Positions 36,832 through 46,382 of a DNA stretch of 64,000 bases are shown here, in pieces. Source of the stretch: Alteracholeplasma palmae J233 (GTDB lineage Bacteria > Bacillota_I > Bacilli_A > Acholeplasmatales > Acholeplasmataceae); NCBI RefSeq assembly GCF_000968055.1, contig NC_022538.1, forward strand, positions 620,001 through 684,000, in the 5' to 3' direction. The notes under the pieces were generated by a model that was given only the letters and a program-made list of their open reading frames with translations, was not told the origin of the DNA and made no database searches. Each line of letters opens with the position of its first letter. Within the stretch, counting starts at the first letter, position 1. The position numbers and the translations under genes were made by a program.

Positions 36832-37302
36832 ATGAAAAATGATTTAATCTCAAAAGATACAATTTTTTTAGACTTAGTAGTTAAGACTAAAGATGAATTG
36901 TTTTTAATGATGAGTGAAGAATTATTTAAGCTTAATAAAATAGAATCAAAAGAAGCATTCTATGAAAGTCTTAAACAAAGAGAAAGTATTATCACTACAG
37001 GAATTGGTGATGGTATTGGTATTCCTCACGCCAAAGATAAAACAGTTTATCACCCTTTTGTTGCCTTTATCAAAATAGAAAATGGAATAGAATACGAAGC
37101 TCTTGATAAAAAGAAAGTTGATCTCGTTTTTATGCTGGCTGTTTCAGAAAATTCAGAAAGATTACATTTAGAAATATTGGCTAACTTATCCAGACATTTA
37201 TTAAATGAAGGATTTATTAAAAGACTAAGAAATTCAAGCACCGTAGAAGAAACATATGAAGTCTTAAAAGAAATAGAAAGTGAAGTAAACTTTAAAAAAT
37301 GA
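36832..37302 (+). CDS. fructose-family PTS enzyme IIA
   Basis: A 156-residue PTS EIIA of the fructose/mannitol type, which accepts phosphate from HPr on the histidine in GIGIPHAKDK (His 66). It is the first of three separate genes for IIA, IIB and IIC that in many bacteria are fused into FruA. Its end overlaps the IIB start by 4 bases. The sugar may be fructose or a related compound; no 1-phosphofructokinase gene is linked. Confidence 0.92.
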   Translation: MKNDLISKDTIFLDLVVKTKDELFLMMSEELFKLNKIESKEAFYESLKQRESIITTGIGDGIGIPHAKDKTVYHPFVAFIKIENGIEYEALDKKKVDLVFMLAVSENSERLHLEILANLSRHLLNEGFIKRLRNSSTVEETYEVLKEIESEVNFKK

Positions 37303-37598
37303 AAGTAATTGCAATAACTGCATGCCCTATGGGGATTGCTCACACATATATTGCTGCTGAAGCATTAAGAAAAGCTGCTTATGCTAAAGGTATTGATTTA
37401 ATTATTGAAAAACATGCTGCCCTAGGCATTGAAGGAACTCTAACAGAAGAAGAAATTAAAGATGCAGACGCAATCATTATTGCTGCTGATATGCATGTTG
37501 ATTTAACCCGATTTAAAGATAAAAAAATAGTTACAGGAACAACCGCAGATGCTATATCAAATGCAGATGCATTATTTGAAAAAATAGAATTAGAGTAG
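37299..37598 (+). CDS. fructose-family PTS enzyme IIB
   Basis: A 99-residue PTS EIIB with the phosphocysteine in the motif ITACPMGIAHTYIAAEAL (Cys 9). It receives phosphate from the IIA protein and passes it to sugar at the IIC channel. The later DADAIIIAADMHVDLTRF stretch is typical of the fructose family. Three bases separate it from the IIC gene. Confidence 0.94.
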   Translation: MKVIAITACPMGIAHTYIAAEALRKAAYAKGIDLIIEKHAALGIEGTLTEEEIKDADAIIIAADMHVDLTRFKDKKIVTGTTADAISNADALFEKIELE

Positions 37599-37601
37599 TC
37601 A

Positions 37602-38588
37602 ATGAAAAAAAGTATTCAAAGTGCTCTTATGCAGGGGTTATCATATAGTTTAATTTTTTTAGTAGTTAAAGGGATAGCTATTTGCTTGAATCAATATTTT
37701 CCATCACAATTCTTTTTAGAAATAAGCAAATATTCTGAAATGCTTTTTTATATTATGTTTGTTGCTTTCCTATGCTATGACATGGCAGATAAGCCTGGAC
37801 TTGCTATAGGAGCTATTACAGGTATCTTAATTTATCATTATCAAGCAGGCTTATATGGCGTGCTTTTATATGGAATACTAGCAGGTTATCTAGTCAAGTA
37901 TATTAAAAAGTATTTAATTTATTTACCTCAAGAATTAAAATATCTTAATAGTATCTTGTGGTTACCGTTATTATCTTTATTTATTTTAATACCAGGCATT
38001 TATTTTAGTGCAAGTTATCTACAACAAGCCTATAGCCAATCAGTTAACTTTTTTAAAGCAATTGAAAACTATAAAATAGTTTTATTTCTTATAGGCGGTA
38101 TTTTGGCTTCACTTATGGCATATGATGCTGGAGGAAGAGTAAATAAAACTACTTATTTAATTATTGTTTTATTAAGTGGTGATTTTCCTATTTTAATGAC
38201 CTCTGTCATTATTGGAGGCATGGTGCCACCTTTAGTAATAGCTACCTACCGATTAATATATAAGAATGAGTTAACTGTTGAAGAAGAACCTAAAATAAGA
38301 TATCAATTTGCAATGGGGCTATCATTTATTACCGAAGGCGCCTTACCTTATATTAGAAAAAATGAAATGATTAGATTTCTTCTAGTTATGAGTGCGTTTT
38401 TTGCAGGGGCACTAACTTCTGTTTTTATGATAAAAACATTAGTTCCTCACGGTGGTATCTTAGCAACTGTAACAATGAATAAACCACTTATTTTTATAAT
38501 AATAATTGTTTCAATTTCGTTAATTATGAGTCAAATAATAAGACTTTTAAAATATATAGAAGAAAAAAAGGAAGTAAAAAAAGTATGA
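37602..38588 (+). CDS. fructose-family PTS enzyme IIC
   Basis: A 328-residue membrane channel with about nine hydrophobic segments. The sugar-site motif FITEGALPYIRKNE corresponds to the ITEGAIPF motif of fructose-type IIC proteins, and PGLAIGAITG near residue 65 is also typical. Its ATG follows the IIB stop by three bases without a strong ribosome site, and it overlaps the DsbA-like gene by 4 bases. Confidence 0.9.
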   Translation: MKKSIQSALMQGLSYSLIFLVVKGIAICLNQYFPSQFFLEISKYSEMLFYIMFVAFLCYDMADKPGLAIGAITGILIYHYQAGLYGVLLYGILAGYLVKYIKKYLIYLPQELKYLNSILWLPLLSLFILIPGIYFSASYLQQAYSQSVNFFKAIENYKIVLFLIGGILASLMAYDAGGRVNKTTYLIIVLLSGDFPILMTSVIIGGMVPPLVIATYRLIYKNELTVEEEPKIRYQFAMGLSFITEGALPYIRKNEMIRFLLVMSAFFAGALTSVFMIKTLVPHGGILATVTMNKPLIFIIIIVSISLIMSQIIRLLKYIEEKKEVKKV

Positions 38589-39181
38589 GAATAGATGTTT
38601 GGATGGATTTCAATTGTCCACAAAGCTATATATCAATTAAAAGATTAATTAAAACTGTTGAAGCTTTTAAATTCAACGAAGAAATTGAAATAGTTTATAG
38701 AAGTTATGAACAAGAAGACAGAAAAGATGCTTTAAGTAAAATAGATGAAGATGATCTAAATAAATTAAATATTAAACTAGATAATATTAAACCTATTAAA
38801 ACTCAACTGCCTCATCAAATGTTACATCTAGGTAAAAAGAATAAGTGCCAACAAGAAGTACTACTTAAATTGTTTAAAGCTAGATTTGAAGAAAATAAGG
38901 ATATCTCTAATAAAGAGGTTTTAAAAGAAGTTTTAAAAGATTTACTTAAAGAACAAGAAATTGAAAAAACAATTTCAGAACTAACATTTAAAAACGCTAT
39001 TGAATTAAATAAAGAAAATGCGATTAGAAGAAATATTACTAAATTACCACATTACCGTTTTAATCATACTGTTGATTTAGAAGAAAATCCAACAATAGAA
39101 ACATTCAAAAAAGCAATCGTGACAATGTATCAAAAAGAAACTAATACAACTTATTGTGAAGATGATAACTGCTATAGATAA
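38585..39181 (+). CDS. DsbA/FrnE-like thioredoxin-fold protein
   Basis: A 198-residue DSBA-family (FrnE-like) protein. The N-terminal strand DVWMDFNCPQSYISIKRL holds the active-site position, but the usual CxxC reads CPQS, so only one cysteine remains. A helical insert and a CEDDNCYR C-terminus follow. No signal peptide is present. Translation is coupled to the PTS IIC gene. It may be a glutathione-S-transferase-like or isomerase activity rather than a disulfide oxidase; the sugar link is unexplained. Confidence 0.78.
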   Translation: MRIDVWMDFNCPQSYISIKRLIKTVEAFKFNEEIEIVYRSYEQEDRKDALSKIDEDDLNKLNIKLDNIKPIKTQLPHQMLHLGKKNKCQQEVLLKLFKARFEENKDISNKEVLKEVLKDLLKEQEIEKTISELTFKNAIELNKENAIRRNITKLPHYRFNHTVDLEENPTIETFKKAIVTMYQKETNTTYCEDDNCYR

Positions 39182-39211
39182 GAAAATTGCTAAAAAAATG
39201 ATTTAATTGCT

Positions 39212-39245
39212 AAAAGAGGATATTTTGAATAAATATTCCTTTTTA
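39212..39245 (+). terminator. terminator of the PTS operon
   Basis: An AAAAGAGGATATTT arm pairs with AAATATTCCTTTT, with one bulge; the T run is part of the second arm. Confidence 0.6.
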
Positions 39246-39317
39246 TGCTTAATTGATTAGTAATTTACCTTTTAATATGGTATAGTATATAAGGTTCAAA
39301 AAGAAATGAGGAAATAT

Positions 39318-40931
39318 ATGAACGTATTATTTAACGATTTACCAATACTAGAACAAACTAAAAAAGCATTAGAAGAGCTTAATTTTGAGTATGCTACGCC
39401 TATTCAAGGACTAGCGATACCTAAAATGATTGAAGGAAAAGACTTAATTGGACAAGCCCAAACAGGAACAGGTAAAACATTTGCCTTTGGTATTCCAATA
39501 GTTGAAAGAATTAACCCAAAACTTAAAACAACTCAAAGTTTAATTTTATGTCCTACAAGAGAATTGACTTTGCAAGTATATAAAGAAATTATAAAATTAG
39601 TTAGATTCTATCCAGAAATTAAAGTTACATCAATTTACGGTGGCGAATCATATGAAAGACAATTTAAAGCACTTGCTTTAAACCCACATATTATTGTTGC
39701 TACTCCAGGTAGAATTATTGACCATATGGAACGCGGTAAAGTTGATTTTTCAGGATTAGAAATATTAACTTTAGATGAAGCTGATGAAATGCTAAAAATG
39801 GGATTCCAAGATGATATCGAAAAAATATTAAAAGGAACACCAGACACTAGACAAACAGTTTTATTTTCAGCTACAATGCCACCTTTCATTAGAAAGATTG
39901 CTACTAAATATCAAAAAGATCCAGAAATTATTAAAGTAGAAAATAAAACATTAACAGTTGATTCTATTAAACAATACTATTTAGTAGTAAAAGAAACTGA
40001 AAAACCAAAATTATTAACAAGAATTTTAGATTTAGAAAAACCTCATTCTGGAATTATATTTGCTAATACTAAAAAAAATGTAGATACAATCACACTGCAC
40101 TTGCAACAAGCAGGTTACCTAGCTGATTCACTACATGGTGATTTAAAACAATCTCAACGCCAATATGTTATGGGACGTTTTAGATCTAAACAATTATCTA
40201 TCCTAGTAGCAACCGATGTTGCTGCACGTGGACTAGATGTATCAGATGTTGAAATGGTTATTAACTATGATTTACCATATGAAGATGAAGTATATGTTCA
40301 TAGAATTGGTAGAACAGGTAGAGCTGGTAAAAAAGGTGTTTCATATACATTTGTTGGACCAAGAAAAACACGTCAACTAGCACAACTTGAAAAATTCATT
40401 AAAATCCAAATGGAATTAATGAAAGTTCCAACTACTAAAGAAATTAACCAAAGAGAAATGGAAAGATTTAACTTAACAATCAAAGATATGATTGAAAAGA
40501 GTAAAGAAGTTTCATTTGATCATCAAATTGTTGATGAATTATTAACTAAATATACTGAAAGAGAAATTATTGATGGATTAATTACTTCATTATTACCAGA
40601 AGAAAAATCATATCAAGAAATCGAAATGCCTAAAAATGTAGGTAGAAATGAAAGAGAAAGTAGATTTGGAAATAACTCTAATGCTCAAAGAGGCGGAAGA
40701 GGCATGTCTGAAATGGTTATTAATCTAGGTAAACAAGACCAAATTAACCCATCAGTTCTACTTGAATTGTTAAGAAAAAGATTTAATGTGTACTCTAAAA
40801 ACGTTGGTAACATTAAACATTTCCAAACTGAAACTGTCTTTGAATTAAATGAACAAGCTGTAAGCAAAATGAATTTAAAACAATCAGTAAAAGTTAATGG
40901 GAAAAATGTACAAATCAATAAAAAGAAATAA
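39318..40931 (+). CDS. DEAD-box RNA helicase with DbpA-like RNA-binding domain
   Basis: A 537-residue RNA helicase. The Q motif is YATPIQGLAIP, motif I AQTGTGKT, motif II LDEADEML, motif III SATMPPF, and motif VI HRIGRTGRAG. After the two RecA-like domains there is a Gly/Arg patch and a C-terminal RRM-like DbpA domain (MVINLGKQDQINPSVLLELL). CshA/DeaD-type roles in ribosome assembly and mRNA turnover are likely. ATG 39318 is preferred over 39306 because GAGG then lies 7 bases upstream. A terminator follows. Confidence 0.93.
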   Translation: MNVLFNDLPILEQTKKALEELNFEYATPIQGLAIPKMIEGKDLIGQAQTGTGKTFAFGIPIVERINPKLKTTQSLILCPTRELTLQVYKEIIKLVRFYPEIKVTSIYGGESYERQFKALALNPHIIVATPGRIIDHMERGKVDFSGLEILTLDEADEMLKMGFQDDIEKILKGTPDTRQTVLFSATMPPFIRKIATKYQKDPEIIKVENKTLTVDSIKQYYLVVKETEKPKLLTRILDLEKPHSGIIFANTKKNVDTITLHLQQAGYLADSLHGDLKQSQRQYVMGRFRSKQLSILVATDVAARGLDVSDVEMVINYDLPYEDEVYVHRIGRTGRAGKKGVSYTFVGPRKTRQLAQLEKFIKIQMELMKVPTTKEINQREMERFNLTIKDMIEKSKEVSFDHQIVDELLTKYTEREIIDGLITSLLPEEKSYQEIEMPKNVGRNERESRFGNNSNAQRGGRGMSEMVINLGKQDQINPSVLLELLRKRFNVYSKNVGNIKHFQTETVFELNEQAVSKMNLKQSVKVNGKNVQINKKK

Positions 40932-40940
40932 TAATGATGA

Positions 40941-40976
40941 AATAATAGGATTTTTTTAAATTCTATTATTTTTTTA
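40941..40976 (+). terminator. terminator after the helicase gene
   Basis: AATAATAG (40941-40948) pairs with CTATTATT (40963-40970), then T7. Confidence 0.8.
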
Positions 40977-41064
40977 TTTTTCAACTTCAAGTTATAATAT
41001 TTACAATAATGCAAAAAGGATAGAAAAAAAGGCGTTTTAATGTTAAAATAATAACAAATGTTTA

Positions 41065-41087
41065 TATTTTTATTTTAAATAAAAATA
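41065..41087. repeat. 11-bp AT-only inverted repeat upstream of jetA
   Basis: TATTTTTATTT and AAATAAAAATA flank a single central base, a perfect palindrome ending 22 bases before the jetA start. It could be an operator, an attenuator hairpin or chance in AT-rich DNA. A possible promoter -10 (TATAAT, 40993-40998) lies upstream. Confidence 0.5.
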
Positions 41088-41108
41088 GACATATTTAAGG
41101 AGGAAGTA

Positions 41109-42497
41109 ATGGCACATTTATTTGACACCATTCCTGATACTTTTTTTTCAGTATTATCATCCCCTAATAAGCATATATATGTAGATTGCTTATTCATCAT
41201 CTTTGATTCAATTGATACCATGGAAGATGCCTTCCAAGGTGATAGAGAATTTATCATTCATAAATTACAAGATTATTTTGAAGATAAAAAAGAAGCATTC
41301 ATTGTTGAAGGTGAACAAGAAATTCAAACAACTAGTAGACAAAAATCCGTTAGTGTGATTAACGTTTTTAAAAAAACTGGTTGGTTAGGTGAAGAGGAGT
41401 TAGGTGACTATAGAGTTTCACTTAACCTTTTTGATTATAGTATCCGAATTATAGAAGTATTAAAATCAATTAAAAATAATGAGCAAATCGAATATACAGG
41501 GGAAATTTATAGTGTTTATTCAATTTTAAAATCATTTACAATCGATGAAGGACATGCGATTTTAGAACAAGCATATTTAAAAACAAACGATATTTTAAGA
41601 AGACTTAAAACTCTTAAGGCAAATATTTATCGTTTTTATCATGATATAACTAAGAATCAAGAAAAAAACAACTTACAAAGATTATTAGAAAAATTACTTG
41701 TAGATTATAAACAAAACTTCTTTGATTCAGCTTATTACAATTTAAAAACAAAAGATAGTTTGCCAAGATATAAAAGAAGTATTCTAGAATCACTTTCAAA
41801 AATATATGAAAATGATGAACATATGGAAAAACTTACTGAAAGTATGATGATTATTTCTAAACAAGAAGACTATAATTTAGCATATTTAAAAGTAGAAGCT
41901 AGAATTAGAACAATTAGAGATAGTTTTGAAGGGCTTGATCAGCTTATTAATGAAATAGATAGAAAAAATGAACAATATATTAATGCAGCAGCTTCTAAGA
42001 TTCTTTTCTTAACCAATCATTCAGATGATTTAGAAGGTATTTTAAATAGACTCTTTAAAATTATCATTGAAGATAATAATAAGATTGACTATACGCAATT
42101 TTTTAATCTTGTTTCAATTAGAAATCTAGATGATGCTTCAATGTTTAACCCAAGAAGACAAAGAGTTGAAGCGGTTGCAGAAGAAATATTCTATGATGAA
42201 GACTATATAACAGAAGAATTAAAGAGAGAAAAAATTCAAAATTTAACTAAACATAATATATATAGTAAAGTAGAAATTAATAAATATGTTTTAAGTTTAC
42301 TACAAACAGATGATTCTTTAGAAGCAATTGAAGCACCACTTCAAACCCAACAAGATTTCATTAGACTTATTTTAGTATTCTTATACTCAAAATCCATTGG
42401 GGTTTCATATGATATTAAACTATTAACAAACAATGTTACAGTTAACGATATAACATTCCAAAATTTCGTTATCTTTAAAAAAGGAGTAAGTTTATGA
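41109..42497 (+). CDS. jetA: Wadjet/Mks-like condensin kleisin-type subunit (JetA/MksF-like)
   Basis: A 462-residue mostly helical protein that begins MAHLFDTIPDTFFSVLSSPN and matches the JetA family of Firmicute Wadjet systems in length, start and gene context. An N-terminal winged-helix-like part is followed by helical bundles and a C-terminal YSKSIGVSYDIKLL segment. In Wadjet/MksBEF complexes this subunit links the two heads of the SMC-like protein. An AAGGAGG site precedes the ATG. It overlaps jetB by 4 bases. Family membership rests mainly on synteny and general resemblance. Confidence 0.78.
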   Translation: MAHLFDTIPDTFFSVLSSPNKHIYVDCLFIIFDSIDTMEDAFQGDREFIIHKLQDYFEDKKEAFIVEGEQEIQTTSRQKSVSVINVFKKTGWLGEEELGDYRVSLNLFDYSIRIIEVLKSIKNNEQIEYTGEIYSVYSILKSFTIDEGHAILEQAYLKTNDILRRLKTLKANIYRFYHDITKNQEKNNLQRLLEKLLVDYKQNFFDSAYYNLKTKDSLPRYKRSILESLSKIYENDEHMEKLTESMMIISKQEDYNLAYLKVEARIRTIRDSFEGLDQLINEIDRKNEQYINAAASKILFLTNHSDDLEGILNRLFKIIIEDNNKIDYTQFFNLVSIRNLDDASMFNPRRQRVEAVAEEIFYDEDYITEELKREKIQNLTKHNIYSKVEINKYVLSLLQTDDSLEAIEAPLQTQQDFIRLILVFLYSKSIGVSYDIKLLTNNVTVNDITFQNFVIFKKGVSL

Positions 42498-43132
42498 TAG
42501 GTAAAACTCAAGCAGCTAAACGTTTTAATGAACAATATTTAGAGTTAAAAGAAGCTGAAAAAAGTACATTCTCAAGAGTTGTCAATAAAATGTTTCAAGT
42601 TAACTACATCACAAGAAAAAAAATTGGTGATGCCAATGATTATAGATTCATTCTTGCATATAAAGATATATTTGAAGCTTTTTTCGCAATTAGTGACTTT
42701 GAATTAACAATTGAAAGACATGATGAAGTAGTATTTATAAAAAATGAAAGTATTTATAATCACTTAAGACTGAAAAAAGAAGAAAGTTTAATGCTTCTAG
42801 TCATTAGAGTCTTATTTCAAAGAAAACGTGATCTTGTTACATTAGATGAAAATGTTGAAATTTATCTTGAAGAAATTCATGAAGAATTAAGACGCATTGG
42901 ATATCTTGATGATAAAAGAATTACTAAAGATAAACTAAAACCAGCATTAATGCTATTAAGAAATTATAATATTATAGACTATATTGAAAGAGGACTAAAG
43001 GATGATTCTAGAATTAAAATTTATCCTACAATTCTTTATGTAACTAATATTCATAATATTAAAGAAGCAATAGAACGTATTGATCAATACATGGAAGGAA
43101 GTGAGTCAATTGAAGAAACTTACGAAGATTAA
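42494..43132 (+). CDS. jetB: Wadjet/Mks-like condensin accessory subunit (JetB/MksE-like, DUF4194)
   Basis: A 212-residue DUF4194-type protein built of two winged-helix (KITE-like) domains, with segments FQVNYITRKKIGDANDYRF and EESLMLLVIRVLFQRKRDL typical of the family. It binds the kleisin subunit in the loop-extruding complex. Its ATG overlaps the jetA stop, and the start of jetC lies within its last codons, so the three subunits are translationally coupled. Confidence 0.82.
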   Translation: MIGKTQAAKRFNEQYLELKEAEKSTFSRVVNKMFQVNYITRKKIGDANDYRFILAYKDIFEAFFAISDFELTIERHDEVVFIKNESIYNHLRLKKEESLMLLVIRVLFQRKRDLVTLDENVEIYLEEIHEELRRIGYLDDKRITKDKLKPALMLLRNYNIIDYIERGLKDDSRIKIYPTILYVTNIHNIKEAIERIDQYMEGSESIEETYED

Positions 43133-46100
43133 ATTAGTCAATTGGCACTTATTTACTAACCAAACAATTGAAATTAAAGATAATACATTAATCTCTGGTG
43201 AAAATGGTTCAGGTAAATCAACACTATTAGATGCTTTACAATACTTACTTGTTGGTGGTAAATCAGGAGTTAAGTTTAATATAGCAGCAACCGATGAAGC
43301 TAGACGTTCTTTAGAAGGATATATTCGTGGTAGAATTGGTGCTGAAAATAAAGAATACTTAAGAAATAACGACGTTGTTACGCATGTAGCCTTAGAATTT
43401 TACGACGAACAAAGTAATGAAAGTGGCATTATTGGGTGTGTCTTAGAATTACCAAAAGGCGGCCAATTAAAAGAAAGATTCTATCTTTTAGAAAATACTG
43501 CAATCCATGAAAATATTTTTATTGAAAATAGATTTCCAAGAGATTATAAGTCAATGAAGGCTTACTTTAAAGATCTAGAAATAGATTTTAAGCCATTTGA
43601 CTCTCAAAAGCACTATAGAGATGCGGTTGCTAGATACTTTGGATTAGATGCTAAAAAATATGCGCGAATTTTGCCTAAAGCACTAGCATTTAGACCTATT
43701 GATTTACAAGCTTTTGTTTTTGAATTTTTACTTGATGATGATCCAATTGATATTCAAAGTTTAAAAAACAACGTTGAACAACTTAAAAAAGTGGAAAATC
43801 AAATTAGAATTGACAGAGAAAAATTAGATAAATTAAGTAAAATTATTGATTTAGGCAGTCAGTTAAATTTAAACTTAGACCAAATTGAAATTAATCAATT
43901 AATTGAAAAATTAAGTTTTATTGAAAAAAGAGAAACATTCTTAGAAAATTCAAAAGATACACTCGATCAACTAAACCAAAAATATGAGATTCTAAAATCA
44001 GAAAAAGAACAGCTAGACGAGTTAATTGAAACAAATGATAAAGAAATTGTTTCATTAGAAACTGCTAGAAATAATAATGATGTTAGTAGAAGTTTAGCAA
44101 ATTATAAAGATGCCTTAGTTAAAAAAGGCGAATTATATGAACAACAAAAAGAGATTGTTATGAACTTACGTAACACTGTTTCTAATGAAGTTCAATTAAT
44201 GAAAAAATTCTCTGAAACACAAAGCAATCCTTCTATCCAAGCCTTTGTTAAATATTATTTAGCAAACGAAGAAAACTTAAATGTTATGCAATTACAAGAA
44301 CACCTAAGTTCAGTTAGTAAAGAAGTCGCAGGTTACATTAATGCCTACCATCTTGAACAAGCAAAACTAGAAGAAGAACGTAATGAAATATCAGATCAAA
44401 TATCGATTGTTTCATTAAGATTAAACCAACTAAAAAGAAATATTAAAACATACCCTAGACACGTAACAGAATTAATAGAAATTATTAATGAAGAATTAAC
44501 AAATCAATATCAAAAAGAAGTAAGAGTAAGACCTTTTTGTGAACTGATTGAAGTAAATGAACCCTTATGGAGAAACGCTTTAGAAGGATATCTTGGCGGA
44601 CAAAGATTTGACTTAATCGTAGATCCAGCATACTTTAATGATGCTTTAGAAATTTATGATAGAGTTAAATTTGAAAGAAAAATATATGGTGTTGGTCTAG
44701 TTAATACGCAAAAATTACAAGACTATAAGACAGCTGATGATAACAGTTTAGCCTCAAAACTTACAACAAATCATCCTTATGCAAGACTGTATGCTAATAT
44801 GTTGTTATCTGGTGTAAGATGTGTTGAAAATGTTCAAGATCTTAAAAAATATCATAGAGCAATTACCCCAAGTTGTATGACTTATGGTAATTATACTGCA
44901 AGACAAATCAATCCTAGAGTTTATGAAGTTCCATACATTGGTCAAGAAGCAACCGACTTACAAGTAAGATTAGATTCAGAAGAATTAGAAATGTTAGAAA
45001 AACAAATTCATAGTTTATATGACTTACTTGAAAAAACTCAAATGACACTTAGAATTTTAAACAATAGTAAAGCACTACAAATTGTTAACCAAAATCAATT
45101 AAGATATTTTGATATTGTTAAACAAACAAGAAAAGAATATACATTGATTGAAGAACAAATCGCTAAGTTATCATATGATGCAGACATTGCTAAATTAGAA
45201 GAAGAATTAGAATCATTAAAACAAACAAAACGTCAATATAGATTAGACTTTGAAAGACTTATTGGTCTAATGTCTGATTCAAGAAAAGAAAGAACAGATA
45301 TCTTAGAACAAATAGATATTTCTAAAGCTGAACTTGAAAATCTATATAGTGAACAAAGAAAACTTAATGAAGAAAATACTACTAAATTAAACGCAGCTCA
45401 CGCTCAATTTAATGCATATAAACAAAAATATGACCAAAACTTTGATCATATTATTAGAGCCTTAAATCAAAGCACAATTTCTATTCAAAATCAAAATGCT
45501 AGACAAGAAGGTGATGTTGTCAACTTAATGAGACAATATATTACTAATTATCATTTTGGTGCCGCTCCTGATATTTCAGAGTTAATTGAATTTGAAAAAG
45601 AAGCAAGCCTCATTAGAGACAATAATTTAGTTCATTATGAACAAGAAGCTATCGAATTAAGAAGAAATTCTGAAATCGGATTTAAAGAAGAATTTGTTAA
45701 TAAATTACGTGCAAGTATTGAAAATGCCCAACAACAAATTTCTGAATTAAATATGGCATTAACAGGGAAAACCTTCGGTGCTGATAGTTATAAACTAACA
45801 ACAAGAGCCTCAGATAACCCAGAGTATAAACAATATTACGGTATTATTATGGATAATGATGCAATCGAGACAAACAGTTTATTTACAGAAAGTCTAACTA
45901 AACGTAATGAAATTATCCTAATGGAACTATTTGAAAAAATAGCTTCAACCGATCCTGAATTTGATAAATTATCATATAACTTCCTAGACTATAGAAATTA
46001 TATGTCATACGATATTGAAGTAACAAATGCTAATGGTAATATTTCATACTTCTCTAAAGTATCTAAAGAAAAATCAGGAGGGGAAACGCAAGTACCATTC

Positions 46101-46382
46101 TATATAGTAATTGCCGCATCTTTCCAACAACTACTGACACGTAATAAGAGAATGGATTCAGGATGTATCGTATTATTTGATGAAGCCTTCAATAACATGG
46201 ATGAGTCAAGAATTGATGCGATGATGAAATTCTATAATAGCTTAAGTATCCAATTATTTATTGCTGTACCACCACAAAGAGTTTCAAATATCGTATCTTA
46301 TGTTAATACAAGCCTAGCAATCGTTAAGGATAATGACTATGCAGTGATTGAAACATTTAAAGACGAAAGAGTAAACAGATAA
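43110..46382 (+). CDS. jetC: Wadjet/Mks-like SMC-type ATPase (JetC/MksB-like)
   Basis: A 1090-residue SMC-like ATPase. Walker A GENGSGKST is at residues 30-38, two long coiled coils flank a hinge-like centre (RPFCELIEVNEPLWRNALEG about residue 475), and the C-terminal head has signature SGGETQ (989) and Walker B VLFDEAFNNMD (Asp 1024, Glu 1025). In Wadjet this motor extrudes DNA loops on circular plasmids. I start at TTG 43110, which has AAGGAAG upstream; GTG 43101 and TTG 43080 are in-frame alternatives. The stop overlaps the ptsI ATG. No JetD-type nuclease gene follows. Confidence 0.88.
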   Translation: MKKLTKIKLVNWHLFTNQTIEIKDNTLISGENGSGKSTLLDALQYLLVGGKSGVKFNIAATDEARRSLEGYIRGRIGAENKEYLRNNDVVTHVALEFYDEQSNESGIIGCVLELPKGGQLKERFYLLENTAIHENIFIENRFPRDYKSMKAYFKDLEIDFKPFDSQKHYRDAVARYFGLDAKKYARILPKALAFRPIDLQAFVFEFLLDDDPIDIQSLKNNVEQLKKVENQIRIDREKLDKLSKIIDLGSQLNLNLDQIEINQLIEKLSFIEKRETFLENSKDTLDQLNQKYEILKSEKEQLDELIETNDKEIVSLETARNNNDVSRSLANYKDALVKKGELYEQQKEIVMNLRNTVSNEVQLMKKFSETQSNPSIQAFVKYYLANEENLNVMQLQEHLSSVSKEVAGYINAYHLEQAKLEEERNEISDQISIVSLRLNQLKRNIKTYPRHVTELIEIINEELTNQYQKEVRVRPFCELIEVNEPLWRNALEGYLGGQRFDLIVDPAYFNDALEIYDRVKFERKIYGVGLVNTQKLQDYKTADDNSLASKLTTNHPYARLYANMLLSGVRCVENVQDLKKYHRAITPSCMTYGNYTARQINPRVYEVPYIGQEATDLQVRLDSEELEMLEKQIHSLYDLLEKTQMTLRILNNSKALQIVNQNQLRYFDIVKQTRKEYTLIEEQIAKLSYDADIAKLEEELESLKQTKRQYRLDFERLIGLMSDSRKERTDILEQIDISKAELENLYSEQRKLNEENTTKLNAAHAQFNAYKQKYDQNFDHIIRALNQSTISIQNQNARQEGDVVNLMRQYITNYHFGAAPDISELIEFEKEASLIRDNNLVHYEQEAIELRRNSEIGFKEEFVNKLRASIENAQQQISELNMALTGKTFGADSYKLTTRASDNPEYKQYYGIIMDNDAIETNSLFTESLTKRNEIILMELFEKIASTDPEFDKLSYNFLDYRNYMSYDIEVTNANGNISYFSKVSKEKSGGETQVPFYIVIAASFQQLLTRNKRMDSGCIVLFDEAFNNMDESRIDAMMKFYNSLSIQLFIAVPPQRVSNIVSYVNTSLAIVKDNDYAVIETFKDERVNR

